Positions 53,266-63,227 of a DNA stretch of 64,000 nucleotides are shown one piece after another. This DNA comes from Campylobacter sp. TTU_617. Its GTDB lineage: Bacteria > Campylobacterota > Campylobacteria > Campylobacterales > Campylobacteraceae. The notes beneath the pieces were generated by a model. The model was given only the letters and a program-made list of their open reading frames with translations, was not told the origin of the DNA and made no database searches. A program made the translations under genes and the position numbers. Within the stretch, counting starts at the first letter, position 1. Every line of letters begins with the position of its first letter. The DNA lies in contig NZ_JAENKV010000004.1 of assembly GCF_016599045.1 (NCBI RefSeq), forward strand, positions 1 to 64,000, read 5' to 3'.

Positions 53266-53864
53266 TGAAAATTTATATCAGTGGAATTCATACAGATGTA
53301 GGAAAAACTCATTTTAGTGCAAGTTTTTGTGCAAATTTTGATTATGATTATTTTAAATTAATTCAAGCAGGAACACCAACAGATAGCCAAAAAATAGCTA
53401 AGCTTTGTCCAAAAACTAAAATTTTTAAAGAGGGTATTTTTTTAAAAACTCCAGCTTCTCCTCATCTTGGAAAAATCAAAGAAAATCTTACCTTTAAAGG
53501 TCTTGAAATTCAAATTCCAAAAAGTGAAAATTTACTTATAGAAATTGCTGGAGGACTTTTTTCTCCTATAGATGAACATTATACTATGATAGATTTTATG
53601 AGTACATTTAAATTTCCTACTATTTTAGTGGCAAAATACTATCTTGGTAGCATTAATCATATTTTATTAAGTATAGAAGCCTTAAAAAAAAGATCTATTG
53701 ATATCATAGCTCTTGCAATGATGGGACAAAAAGATATTTTACAAGATAATTTTATACAAAATTACTCTCAAATTCCTATCATTAATTTAGAGTTTTTAGA
53801 TGCAAAAAATCTTATTAATTTAGAATTTCAAAAACAAATGAATACTCTTCTTAAAAATCTTTAA
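53265..53864 (+). CDS. bioD: Dethiobiotin synthetase
   Basis: 199 residues. P-loop [12 protein letters not shown] at the N terminus (variant GxxTxVGKT typical of BioD) and [11 protein letters not shown] in the middle. Closes the ureido ring of dethiobiotin using CO2 and ATP. Start overlaps the SMR stop codon by 1 nt (TAATG). Convergent with bioA; the 3' ends overlap by 14 nt. Confidence 0.93.
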   Translation: MKIYISGIHTDVGKTHFSASFCANFDYDYFKLIQAGTPTDSQKIAKLCPKTKIFKEGIFLKTPASPHLGKIKENLTFKGLEIQIPKSENLLIEIAGGLFSPIDEHYTMIDFMSTFKFPTILVAKYYLGSINHILLSIEALKKRSIDIIALAMMGQKDILQDNFIQNYSQIPIINLEFLDAKNLINLEFQKQMNTLLKNL

Positions 53865-55134
53865 AAATTTCTTTTAAACTTTGCACTACATAAGAAACTT
53901 GCTCTTTAGTAACAATATAAGGAGGCATAAAATATATAGTATTTCCAAGCGGTCTTAAAAGCAAACCTTTAATTAAAGCCCTTTTATATACTTCAAGCCC
54001 TGCTCTTTGATATTTGCTTTTTATGATATCAAAGGCGCTAATCATTCCGCAAGTTCTAAAATTAGCCAAAAACTCAAATTCTTTTAATTTAGCAAATTCT
54101 TCTTTAATGAAAAAACTTAAATCTTTATTTTTTTCTATGATATTTTCTTTTTCAAAGATATCAAGAACAGCATTAGCAGCTGTGCAAGCTAAAGCATTTC
54201 CCGTATAGCTATGAGAATGCAAAAAAGCTTTTTGCGCTTCATAAGGAGCATAAAAAGCATTATAAATTTCATCTTTTGTTACAACTACAGATAAAGGCAT
54301 AAAACCTCCAGTAATCCCTTTAGAAAGACAAATAAAATCCGGTTTTTGTCTGCATTGCTCAAGAGCAAAAAGCGTGCCTGTGCGTCCAAAACCAACTGCG
54401 ATTTCATCGAAAATAACTTGTACTCCATAATAACGACAAAGTTTTATAGCCTCATCTATAAATTCAGCCTTATACATATGCATATTTCCTGCACATTGCA
54501 CTAAAGGTTCTAATATAAAAGCACAAAGCTCGTTAGAATGCTTTTCTAAAATATTTTTTAATATATTTAATTCTTTTTCAAAGTCTTCACCCAAAGGCAC
54601 AGGAGTATTTAAACACTCTAACAATAAAGGAGTATAAGTTTTCTTATAAAGTGATACATCTCCTACGCTTAAAGCTCCCAAAGTCTCCCCGTGATAAGAA
54701 TTGCTTAAAGATAAAAATTTATTTTTTCTTTTATTTTGATTTAAAAAATAATGAAAACTCATTTTTAAAGCTATTTCTACTGCAGAAGAACCATTATCTG
54801 CATAAAAACATTTACTAAATTTATCTCCCAAAAGTGAGCAAAGTCTTGAAGATAATTTTATAATAGGCTTATGCGAAAAACCAGCTAGAATTATATGTTC
54901 TAAAACATCAAGTTGATCTTTTATGGCTTTACTTATATAAGCATTAGAGTGACCAAAAAGATTTACCCACCAAGAACTTATACAATCCATATAAGCTTTA
55001 TCATCAAAATCATAAAGCCATATTCCTTTTGCTTTTTTTATAGGAATTAAAGGTATATTTTCATGATCTTTCATTTGTGTGCAAGGATGCCAAATATATT
55101 TTAAATCCAAATTTTTCAAATCACTATGCATCAT
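53851..55134 (-). CDS. bioA: Adenosylmethionine-8-amino-7-oxononanoate aminotransferase
   Basis: 427-residue class III PLP aminotransferase: YIWHPCTQM at the N terminus (BioA hallmark), [28 protein letters not shown] and the PLP Lys in [13 protein letters not shown]. Precedes BioD in biotin synthesis. bioF and bioC are not adjacent, unlike the C. jejuni cluster. A second ATG at 55131 is an equal start candidate. Confidence 0.95.
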   Translation of the reverse strand: MMHSDLKNLDLKYIWHPCTQMKDHENIPLIPIKKAKGIWLYDFDDKAYMDCISSWWVNLFGHSNAYISKAIKDQLDVLEHIILAGFSHKPIIKLSSRLCSLLGDKFSKCFYADNGSSAVEIALKMSFHYFLNQNKRKNKFLSLSNSYHGETLGALSVGDVSLYKKTYTPLLLECLNTPVPLGEDFEKELNILKNILEKHSNELCAFILEPLVQCAGNMHMYKAEFIDEAIKLCRYYGVQVIFDEIAVGFGRTGTLFALEQCRQKPDFICLSKGITGGFMPLSVVVTKDEIYNAFYAPYEAQKAFLHSHSYTGNALACTAANAVLDIFEKENIIEKNKDLSFFIKEEFAKLKEFEFLANFRTCGMISAFDIIKSKYQRAGLEVYKRALIKGLLLRPLGNTIYFMPPYIVTKEQVSYVVQSLKEIFKDF

Positions 55135-55170
55135 TTAGCCTTTAGACATCTTATAATTTTCTTTAATTTT

Positions 55171-55195
55171 TAATTCTTTAAAAGAATTAATTATA
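55171..55195 (-). promoter_or_regulatory. bioA promoter: -10 box followed by a 19-bp perfect palindrome
   Basis: TATAAT on the minus strand at 55190-55195, followed directly by the palindrome TAATTCTTT-A-AAAGAATTA (55171-55189, 9-bp arms around one base), which covers the likely transcription start. That position suits a repressor operator, but AT-only palindromes also arise by chance in this genome. No BirA box is recognisable. Confidence 0.4.
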
Positions 55196-55411
55196 AAAAA
55201 TATTTTAGATTTATTTTACTTGCTAAGATATTTTATATAATAAATACTTATATTTATTCTAAAAATTTTAAAAACTTGCTTTTATTAAAACATCAATATA
55301 AGTTTTTGTTTAATTTTATATTAAAACTAATATAGATAAATTATAAAAATTCTTAAGTAAAAATTAGATTTATTTAAAAGTATATTTAAGAGTAGTAATT
55401 TAAATGAGATT

Positions 55412-55488
55412 TGGTGTCAAGGGGGAGACTTGAACTCCCGACCTCCGGCTTATGAGACCAGCGCTCTAACCAGCTGAGCTACCCTGAC
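55412..55488 (-). tRNA. tRNA-Met(CAT), elongator
   Basis: 77 nt with encoded CCA. Acceptor stem GTCAGGG pairs with CCTTGAC (one G-T pair). D loop AGCTCAGCTGGTTAGAGC, anticodon loop CTCATAA and T loop TTCAAGT are present. The paired first base and D arm are unlike initiator tRNA. An Ile2 tRNA (CAU modified to lysidine) cannot be fully excluded by eye. Confidence 0.85.
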
Positions 55489-55593
55489 TTAAAAAAGCAA
55501 ATTTAAAATACAAAAAAGAATTATAGCTTTTTTTTCTAAAAATTTTCTGATTTTGTTTATTTATAAAATTTTAGCTATAATAATCGCTTTTTT

Positions 55594-55682
55594 AGACAGG
55601 TGTCCGAGCGGTTTAAGGAGCACGCCTGGAACGCGTGTAAAGTTAAAAGCTTTCGAGGGTTCAAATCCCTTCCTGTCTGCCA
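55594..55682 (+). tRNA. tRNA-Ser(GGA)
   Basis: 89 nt with encoded CCA. Acceptor AGACAGG pairs with CCTGTCT, discriminator G as expected for Ser. Anticodon stem-loop CACGC-CTGGAAC-GCGTG gives anticodon GGA. A long variable arm (AGTTAAAAGCTTT) marks it as class II. Confidence 0.95.
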
Positions 55683-55744
55683 TTTAATTAAAACTTCAAA
55701 TACTCATTAAAATTTTTCAATCAGCCAAGCAACACTTGAATTTG

Positions 55745-55766
55745 TTTTTTTTTTTTTTGATAGAAT
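55745..55766 (+). promoter_or_regulatory. T14 tract and predicted -10 box for the GT90-like gene
   Basis: Fourteen consecutive T (55745-55758), then GATAGAAT with -10 TAGAAT at 55761-55766. The T run occupies the region that is T-rich in Campylobacter sigma-70 promoters, but an unbroken run of 14 is long enough to slip. Confidence 0.45.
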
Positions 55767-55790
55767 GCCGGAAAAAGTAATGGTTTTATA

Positions 55791-56759
55791 ATGCTTCAAT
55801 CAAGATTATTTATGAATTTAAAGGGTATAAGCATATCATTTATACCAAGATATTTTTTCCAAATAAATTTAAATAAAATTTTTAATGAAATTCTAAAATA
55901 CAACACTAAAGAATTAGAAAATATACAAACTAGAGTTAAGTATTATAATAAAATAAATCAATTTTTTACACCAACAAAAAAAGAAAAAATAGGAAAATTT
56001 CCTTTTAAAAAAACTTCTTATGCTTTTGATGCTTATGAAATTAGCAAATACTTCAAAGATGGATTTTTATGGGATAAAGATTTTAATGATATAAGATATA
56101 CTTTCAAAAGTCCAACTATTTGTAAATCACGACCACTAGAAGATAATAATAAAAATAATATTTTATTAAAACTTGATAAAAATAGACATTTTTGTTTTTT
56201 AAAGGATGGTATAAGTTATGAAAATAAAAAAGATATAGCGATTTTTAGGGGTGCTGTATATCAAGAACATAGAAAAAATTTTTTTCACTCTTATTTTAAT
56301 AAAACATTTTGCGATATAGGAGATACTTCAAAACAACCTAATCAATGGAAAAAATCTTTTTTAAGTAAAAAAGAACAGATGAAATATAAATTTATAATTT
56401 CATTAGAAGGCAATGACGTAGCAAGTAATTTAAAATGGGCGATGAATTCTAATTCTTTAGTTTTGACTCCAAAAATGACTTGTGAAACTTGGTTTATGGA
56501 AGGATCTTTAAAACCAAATTATCATTTTGCTTTAATTGATAATGAAAATTTAGCTAAAGTGATTGATCATTTTAATAATCATCCCAAAGATGCATTGGAA
56601 ATTATCCATAACGCACATAAACACATCAAACAATTTTTAGATAAGAAAAAAGAATTTCATATAGGAATTTTAGTTTTAGCTAAATATTTTTACTACTCTG
56701 GGCAACTTGATCTTGGTAAAAAAGAATACGAAAAAGACATTCTAGCATTGATTAAGTAA
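55791..56759 (+). CDS. GT90 (CAP10/LpsA-like) glycosyltransferase
   Basis: 322 residues. The core IAIFRGAVYQEHRKNFF, KYKFIISLEGNDVASNLKWAMNSNSLVL and ETWFMEGSLKPNYHFALI is characteristic of the lipopolysaccharide-core glycosyltransferase family GT90 (LpsA-like). Probably adds glucose or xylose to a surface glycan; the acceptor is unknown. An upstream mini-ORF (55765-55791, 8 codons) ends in TAATG overlapping this ATG; an ATG at 55812 is an alternative start. Isolated between tRNAs, not in a glycan operon. Confidence 0.75.
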   Translation: MLQSRLFMNLKGISISFIPRYFFQINLNKIFNEILKYNTKELENIQTRVKYYNKINQFFTPTKKEKIGKFPFKKTSYAFDAYEISKYFKDGFLWDKDFNDIRYTFKSPTICKSRPLEDNNKNNILLKLDKNRHFCFLKDGISYENKKDIAIFRGAVYQEHRKNFFHSYFNKTFCDIGDTSKQPNQWKKSFLSKKEQMKYKFIISLEGNDVASNLKWAMNSNSLVLTPKMTCETWFMEGSLKPNYHFALIDNENLAKVIDHFNNHPKDALEIIHNAHKHIKQFLDKKKEFHIGILVLAKYFYYSGQLDLGKKEYEKDILALIK

Positions 56760-56945
56760 TTTGTCTTTTTTAAATTAATTTTATATTATAGTGATTTTAA
56801 ATTTTTAAGAATGAATTATTTTTGAATTCTATAACTTATTAAATTTTATATACATTTTAATTTATCAAAATATTTAAAAAATATTAATTCGATTTTCATT
56901 TTCAGCCAAAAAAAAGTAATATTACGATAGAATTTTAAATTTTAA

Positions 56946-57021
56946 GGGGCATTAGCTCAGCTGGGAGAGCACAACGCTGGCAGCGTTGGGGTCAGCGGTT
57001 CGAACCCGCTATGCTCCACCA
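56946..57021 (+). tRNA. tRNA-Ala(GGC)
   Basis: 76 nt with encoded CCA. Acceptor GGGGCAT pairs with ATGCTCC (one G-T). Anticodon loop CTGGCAG gives GGC. The stem base pair G3-T70 that alanyl-tRNA synthetase recognises is present. Confidence 0.95.
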
Positions 57022-57024
57022 TAT

Positions 57025-57100
57025 GGTTCCGTAGCTCAGCTGGTAGAGCACTACCTTGACATGGTAGTGGCCGTTGGTTCAAGTCCAATCGGAGCCACCA
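57025..57100 (+). tRNA. tRNA-Val(GAC), island attachment target
   Basis: 76 nt with encoded CCA, 3 nt after tRNA-Ala. Acceptor GGTTCCG pairs with CGGAGCC. Anticodon loop TTGACAT gives GAC. The decayed integrase gene begins 172 nt downstream in the same direction, the usual layout for an island inserted at a tRNA 3' end. Confidence 0.95.
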
Positions 57101-57202
57101 TTTTTATTTCTTTCGATTTCTTTAATTTCCAAAAAAATGCTTTCAAAATACTATACATAAACAAACTAAATGATTTTTGATTTCAATTAATTTCTTTTGT
57201 GT

Positions 57203-57249
57203 TATAATTATTTTCAATTAATTAAGGTCATTATTAAGGTTTAAAACCT
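57203..57249 (+). promoter_or_regulatory. Integrase upstream region: -10 box, paired ATTAAGGT repeats, small palindrome
   Basis: TATAAT at 57203-57208. The octamer ATTAAGGT occurs at 57221-57228 and again at 57233-57240, 12 nt apart start to start, and the second copy runs into AGGTTTAAAACCT (57237-57249). These could be integrase arm sites or a repressor operator. The function is inference. Confidence 0.35.
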
Positions 57250-57272
57250 AATAGAGTTCTTTAAAGGAAAAT

Positions 57273-58367
57273 AATGGCGAACATAGCAAAACAAAGCTTA
57301 CAAAATAAAGATATTAGAAATTTAAAACCTAGCGATAAACAATATAAAAAAGCGTAGGTAATCTAAAAGAGCTTTATACTTTTGTATATCCTAGTGGTCA
57401 AAAAAACTTTTAGTATTAAAATTGATAACAAATACACAAAATTTAAAGAATTTAGAGAAAGAATTTATAGCGTAGCTAAAGCTAGAAAAGAAGCTATTCA
57501 ATTTTTAAAAGAATTTGAAAAATCTAAAGATATACAGTTGCTAAAAAAATGAAAATGATAAATATAAATTAAAAACTTATTTATTCTTTATATAGAAATA
57601 CCTTAGTGATAGCTATTTAAAAAATTACGCAAATAGTAGAAAAAATACCTCATACCAAGTTTATGCAATTTGGATGTAAAAATTATAGGAAATTATATGA
57701 CTTAAAAGATAACTTTACTTCTCCTAAAAGATTTCAAAACAACCACAACATAGATACAAAATATCCTGGTTTAATTCAATCAAGATTTAAAAGAATTTAT
57801 TCAGGATCTAAAGCAAGATAATAGAATAAAAAATAAATAAAAAGGGCTCTATATTTACATTTAGTATCAATAGATCTTTTAATACTGCTAAAATAGGCTA
57901 ATATAGATTTTGAAAAATAAATTTAAACTATACTAGCAAATGAAACAAAAACAAAATTACACATGAAATTCCACTTACCAAACAATGATTAAAGTATTAA
58001 AAGAGCAATTTTTATTTAGCAGAGAAATTAGTGATTTCGTTTTTTTACACAAACCTTACAAGAACACATTAATAGAGATAGCATAGGCCAAGATCATTAA
58101 AATTTTTAGGAGACAAAAAATAAATGTGGCATAGACAAGTTAGTTCTCATGATTTTAGAGTTACATTTAGAACTATTTACTCTCAATACAAGGCAGAGCT
58201 TTTAATTAAATATTATCGAAAAAGTTATTGAAAGTGTTTTTACGCATAAAGAACTTAACCAAATAAAATTTTCTTATGAAAGAGAAAAAGCAGCCATTAT
58301 GTAAAAAAGAAAACTTTTACAATGATATGATGATTATTTAAATGATTTAGAATTTTTGGGAATATAA
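57273..58367 (+). pseudogene. int: Decayed phage/island tyrosine integrase
   Basis: The intact start MANIAKQSLQNKDIRNLKPSDK is followed by stops and frame changes, but all parts are recognisable. The DUF4102 N-terminal arm-binding segment continues in other frames (LKELYTFVYPSGQK, then the KARKEAIQFLKEFEK region). The catalytic C-terminal part shows SSHDFRVTFRTIY (the H-x-x-R-type box) and the family end IIEKVIESVF.HKELNQI and YDDYLNDLEF. At least six disruptions are visible. It once integrated the island at tRNA-Val and is no longer functional. Confidence 0.85.
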
Positions 58368-58554
58368 ATATATTATTTAATGGCAGGGTTATTTTATTTC
58401 TCATGATTATTTTTATACTCTTTTTAATTTCGTTAAAAAGAGTATAAAACCTTATATTTCATAACTTGAAACAGATTATAAAATTTTCTTTTTACTTTCT
58501 GTGGAAAATTATCCATAAAATCAGCAACCTTTTTTAGATTATCAAATTGCCAGA

Positions 58555-60591
58555 TCAAAATAACCTACCTTGCTTTTCACCTCTCATAGATTCAACAAAC
58601 ATTTCTTTATTTATATTTTTTTTAACCACTCCATTTTCACATTTCCATATTTTCCAATCATCATTGATCTTCACAGGAAGATAAAAAACATATCCTGTTT
58701 TTCTACTTGCATAAATATAGGCTTCTTTTAGTTTTTTAATTTTTTCTTTGTATGAAATCTCATCTATATTTGAAGAATCACTTTTATTTACACTTTTTAC
58801 TTCAAAAATATGAATTTTATTTTGTTTATCTTTAAAGATAAAGTCAGGATAACTTGTGTGTTTTCTTGTGTGATAATAATCAAATTTAATATTTGATTTA
58901 TCTATAAAATTCTTGCCAAATAAATAAACTAGTTCGCCATCAATTTCTATAGTTTTACAACATTTATTTTTTATTTTGCTAAGAATTTTAAACCATTCCT
59001 CTTCAGCTTCACTATCAAATTGAAATTCTTCTTCTTCGTTAGTCCAAATCCAATCATTGATTATAATAGGCTTTCCATTACCATTAAAAAAACTATAAAT
59101 ATCATCTCTTAATTGAACTTCAATTACTTCTCCATATTTTTCATAATCTTCAACAACAGAACTTACCTTATTGCTGATATTATCTAAATTAGCATTAAAC
59201 ACAAACCATTTATTAAAATCTGTAACAAAATCTCTTTGTTTTTCTTTTACTTTATCACTACAAGATTGAAATTTTTTATAAGCTTTGAAAATAGAATCGT
59301 TATAGTATTCTATATCATTGTTAATACAATCTGATATATCTATATCATCTAAAGCAACTTCTTTAAGAGCAGTGATTTTAAATGGAGCAAATTCTTTGAT
59401 TATTTCGTTTTCAAATAAACCTTTATTAATTTCACCCTTTAATTTCACTTTTGTGGGCTTATTTTGATCTTCTTTAGGTTTTATACCATAAACATAAGCT
59501 GTACTAAAAATTTCTTGAGTATTTTTATCTAATTTTTCAAAATATGTTAAACAAGGATTACGCCTTATACGCCCAATAACTTGCTCATCAAGTTGTTTAG
59601 ATTGTGAATTTCTAACTTGATAAAGCATACAAGCTCTAGGCATATCAAAGCCTTCTGTTATAACCATTTTAAAGATTACAACATCAATAGGAAAATCATT
59701 TTGTTTAACATAGTTTTGCCACAGGCTTTTATTTTTTACTTTTTCTAATCTACTATTACTTTCGTAGCCATTTTCTTTTTCTACAAAGCATACCCATTTT
59801 AAATCTTTTTCTTCTATAACTTTTCTGATGATTTTCATTTCATATTCTGCAATACTTTGATTAGAAATTTGTATTATAAAAGCAGGTACTATCCCTTCTT
59901 TATTATAAATTGTTTTAATGCTTTTAAATTTATCTAAAGCTTTGCTTAATCCACTTTCTAAATCTTCTTCATCTTCTATATATTCTACTTTTTTAATCAA
60001 ATTTGCACTAACAGCGTCATTTTCTGATATACAAACATCAAATTGATCATTTTTAGGAGTAGCTGAAAAATTAATAACTTGAGTAAAATAATTTGATAAC
60101 TCATTTAGCTGATTTGTAGCTATATGGCTTTCATCTCTTATTAAAATTATTTTTTTACCTAGATTTTTACAAGTTTCTAAAAATACTAATAAACTTTTTT
60201 CTTTATTAATTCTACTTGCTTTAGTATATTGTGAGGTAGGTAAAACAAACACATTATGATTTATGTCAATATATAGACTATATTCTGTATTTTTTGTATT
60301 TTCTGCACCACTACTAATGTAAAAAGGGTTTAATCTTGTAAAAGCATTTAAAGATAAATTTGCAAAACTTTCAAAATTTTGTCCTGCTAAATTTCCTTTA
60401 GAGAGAGTAGAAACTATAAAGATAAAATCATCATCGATTTCTAGCATTTTATTCATCAAACTTGCCATCATGTATGTTTTACCACTTCCAGTGGGTGCTT
60501 TTAAGGTGATATTTTCTTTCCCTTGCATAGCTAAATTAAACAAGGAATTTACAGCTTCATTTTGTAGTTCTATAATTTCTTGTTTCATCAT
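58555..60591 (-). CDS. res: Type III restriction enzyme, Res subunit
   Basis: 678 residues. SF2 helicase domain: Walker A GSGKT at 35-39, DESH box in LIRDESHIATN, motif III INFSATP, and motif VI QVIGRIRRNP. The C-terminal nuclease has PD at 582-583 and EVK at 597-599 (YPDFIF...HIFEVKSV). Cuts DNA at a distance from unmethylated sites together with Mod and ATP. It is shorter than many Res proteins (800-1000 residues), but all the motifs I look for are present. The ATG overlaps the mod stop by 4 nt. Confidence 0.9.
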   Translation of the reverse strand: MMKQEIIELQNEAVNSLFNLAMQGKENITLKAPTGSGKTYMMASLMNKMLEIDDDFIFIVSTLSKGNLAGQNFESFANLSLNAFTRLNPFYISSGAENTKNTEYSLYIDINHNVFVLPTSQYTKASRINKEKSLLVFLETCKNLGKKIILIRDESHIATNQLNELSNYFTQVINFSATPKNDQFDVCISENDAVSANLIKKVEYIEDEEDLESGLSKALDKFKSIKTIYNKEGIVPAFIIQISNQSIAEYEMKIIRKVIEEKDLKWVCFVEKENGYESNSRLEKVKNKSLWQNYVKQNDFPIDVVIFKMVITEGFDMPRACMLYQVRNSQSKQLDEQVIGRIRRNPCLTYFEKLDKNTQEIFSTAYVYGIKPKEDQNKPTKVKLKGEINKGLFENEIIKEFAPFKITALKEVALDDIDISDCINNDIEYYNDSIFKAYKKFQSCSDKVKEKQRDFVTDFNKWFVFNANLDNISNKVSSVVEDYEKYGEVIEVQLRDDIYSFFNGNGKPIIINDWIWTNEEEEFQFDSEAEEEWFKILSKIKNKCCKTIEIDGELVYLFGKNFIDKSNIKFDYYHTRKHTSYPDFIFKDKQNKIHIFEVKSVNKSDSSNIDEISYKEKIKKLKEAYIYASRKTGYVFYLPVKINDDWKIWKCENGVVKKNINKEMFVESMRGEKQGRLF

Positions 60592-62237
60592 TCACCTTCT
60601 ATTTTTCTGCAAGTTAGCTCAAATTCTTTACATATCCATTCTATTTTATCATGGATATTTTCAAAACCTTTTCCATAAAGTTTTTCATCTATTTTTTCAA
60701 AAACTGAATGATCGCTTGAAGCAATACTTTGAATTTCACTAACTTCTAAGCTATCTCCATAAGGAGTATTTTTTTCTAACCATTTAAAATCTTTACTTTT
60801 ATCATAACATTCTCCACTCATGATTCTTTTTAAACGCTTTGAAGCAACATCTAAGGCAATTCCATTTGGATTTAAATCTGTTATTTCATTATTAGTAACT
60901 AAAATAAATTGTCTATTACCACCATCTTGTTTATTTAATTCCAAAACAGCATGTCCTGTAGTTCCACTACCCGCAAAGAAGTCTAGAATGATATCATTAT
61001 TATTTTCCATATTACCAAATGATACCATTTTTAATAAATTTATTATTAAAGCACTAGGTTTTGGGTTTTTAAAAGGAGCATTAGAGTTATCTTTTGATAA
61101 AAGAAGATCTAATTCTGTTTTTCCATTATCGTTTGAATTTTCATTTTCTAAAAACGACAATGTAGTATAAGATTTTCCTTCTATATATTCAATTTCGTTT
61201 TTACCATTTTTTTTACGACATTTTTCATAAGATTTAGTATATATTCTATTATTTTTTATAACAATAAATCCATTTTCTATTCCCCACTCAACAGCAGACT
61301 TTGACCATCTCCACACCCAATCTGTATTTCCATGTTTTCCATTTTGACGTTCTAAATATTTCTCATAATCACTTCCTGCGTAAAATATTTTTCCATTTAT
61401 TTCAATCGGATAATCCATATTTTTTGAATACTGAAGAGAACTATAATCTAATGTTTGAGTTAGTGCATATTTTCCACGCTTTTCTACATATTCATCTTCT
61501 AATATAAATTTATCCGTATTTCGCTCATCTAAAGAAAAATTATCCATAAGATCTAAATTCTTAGCATATGAAACTATATAATCATGATTTTTTGCAATAG
61601 TATTGGTGCTTTTACCACCTTTTTTTATTACTCTTGGTGCTGAAAAAATAAAATTTCCCTCCCCAAAAACTTCATCAAACAAACATTTGACATAAGCTTG
61701 ATTTCTATCATCAATACTACAAAAAATAACGCCATCATCTTTTAAAAGTTGTCTTGCTAATACTAATCTTAGATAAAGCATGGAAAGCAAATTATCTCTT
61801 GTGATCGCATTATTGTAATTAGTTTGTGCAAATTCACCTAAATCATCTTTTCCATAAGGTGGATCTATATAAATTACTTTAATTTTATTTTTGTAGTTAA
61901 TTAAAAGATTTAAAAGAGCAGGATAATTATCGCCTATTATAAGTTTATGAGTAATTCCACCTTGATCAAAACTAAGATTTTCATTCTTTTTTAAATATCT
62001 TATTGTTTGTCCTTCGTTTTTCTCCAAGCGTACATCAAAATGAAACCCTGTTCTTTTATAAGTCATACCTAGAGCTGATATTTTTAAAACTTCTGTTTTA
62101 TTTTCTGCATTATCGATAAGTTTTATTAGAAAATCTGCATTTTCTTTTTCTAATATACCATTACTTGCACGATCTAAAATTTTTATTTTTTCTTCTTCTT
62201 TTAATTCTTGTAAGCTTTGCAATTCATTTCTTTCCAT
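60588..62237 (-). CDS. mod: Type III DNA methyltransferase, Mod subunit
   Basis: 549 residues, beta-class N6-adenine methyltransferase: DPPY at 125-128 (VIYIDPPYGKDD) comes before the SAM-binding DFFAGSGTTGHAV at about 419. The region between is the target-recognition domain and defines an unknown sequence. It provides both protection and specificity to Res. No simple-sequence repeat of the kind that phase-varies some mod genes is apparent. Confidence 0.92.
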   Translation of the reverse strand: MERNELQSLQELKEEEKIKILDRASNGILEKENADFLIKLIDNAENKTEVLKISALGMTYKRTGFHFDVRLEKNEGQTIRYLKKNENLSFDQGGITHKLIIGDNYPALLNLLINYKNKIKVIYIDPPYGKDDLGEFAQTNYNNAITRDNLLSMLYLRLVLARQLLKDDGVIFCSIDDRNQAYVKCLFDEVFGEGNFIFSAPRVIKKGGKSTNTIAKNHDYIVSYAKNLDLMDNFSLDERNTDKFILEDEYVEKRGKYALTQTLDYSSLQYSKNMDYPIEINGKIFYAGSDYEKYLERQNGKHGNTDWVWRWSKSAVEWGIENGFIVIKNNRIYTKSYEKCRKKNGKNEIEYIEGKSYTTLSFLENENSNDNGKTELDLLLSKDNSNAPFKNPKPSALIINLLKMVSFGNMENNNDIILDFFAGSGTTGHAVLELNKQDGGNRQFILVTNNEITDLNPNGIALDVASKRLKRIMSGECYDKSKDFKWLEKNTPYGDSLEVSEIQSIASSDHSVFEKIDEKLYGKGFENIHDKIEWICKEFELTCRKIEGE

Positions 62238-63227
62238 TTTATGCCTTTCTTAAATTTATTATCTAATAAATTACTATTCATTTGTTGAGTAAAATCATGA
62301 TATTTATTTTGTGAAATTATAATAAAAATACATAAGATAATTATTTAAATATTTTTAGGCATGCATAAAAATTACAAATCATAAATTAAAAAAATAATCT
62401 CAAGAAAATCATTTTTTTCTATGAGCCTCGCAGAGAATATCTTGCTATTGCTAAAATCTCATCTTAATTTTTATATTTATAAGACAAAATATTTTATACT
62501 TATAATTAAAAAACCAAAAAAGGAATGTTATGAATGCTAATTATCCAAATGCAATCAAAATTTTAGGAATGTCAGATCTAATGAATTTGGTGTTACTATA
62601 AGAAAAAATGGTAAAATTTTATCTAGCATAAATTAAAAAAGCAAATAGAAAATGGTTTAACTACTATGGAAATATTGCAAGAAGCAGAAATAAATTTGAA
62701 CTATTATATAAAAACAAACCCTTAACTTCATTTTCTACTTTTTCAAGAAACCATGAACAAAACCTAGAAGAAAATATTAACAATGGCTACTGAAATTACA
62801 AACACAAATCATGGATTTACAGCATGAAATAAAAGATTTAAATTATTTTACTCATACAAAATCAAGTATTTTAAATAAACGCAAATTATCATTAATTTAT
62901 AATTATTTTACATTTTATATATTTTATACTAAATATTTTTACGTAATCTATAATACTAAAATACATAAACTATACATTATAAATATAAAATTTATTTTTT
63001 AAATCTTTAAAAAATAAATTTTATTAAATCTTTAAAATAAAAACTACAATAACTCAAATAATAGATGAATAGTATGACTTTTTATTTAAAATAGATATTT
63101 TGCAAATATTGATAAAATTTAGTTAAATTACAAAATTTAATTAAAAAATTTTACTTTACCCATCTTCAACTTATTTTAAAATTTAATTTTTATAATAAAA
63201 TTAATATTTTATTATAAAAGGAGATGA
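62238..63227. other. Island remnant, about 1 kb without an intact gene
   Basis: AT-rich. A broken plus-strand frame starts at 62530 with AAGGAATG before it: MNANYPNAIKILGMSD, then after frame changes FGVTIRKNGKIL, NGLTTMEILQEAEINLNYYIKT and SFSTFSRNHEQNLEENINNG. It looks like one gene decayed by several indels; I do not recognise the family. The remainder to the acetyltransferase promoter shows only low-complexity A/T sequence. I found no second copy of the tRNA-Val 3' end. Confidence 0.5.
63191..63196 (+). promoter_or_regulatory. Predicted promoter of the acetyltransferase gene (TATAAT)
   Basis: TTTTTATAAT, 31 nt before the start codon at 63228, which has a strong AAGGAGA ribosome site. Confidence 0.5.

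Noticed and set aside
60588-62237. Phase-variable repeat in mod
   Set aside because: Only ordinary short A or T runs are present, with no tetranucleotide or long G repeat.
62811-63002. 63-residue plus-strand ORF
   Set aside because: Low-complexity Phe/Ile/Tyr/Lys sequence from AT-rich DNA, without ribosome site or recognisable pattern.
58370-63227. Right-hand attachment site (copy of the tRNA-Val 3' end)
   Set aside because: I looked for repeats of GTTCAAGTCCAATCGG by eye and found none, so the island's right boundary is only inferred.
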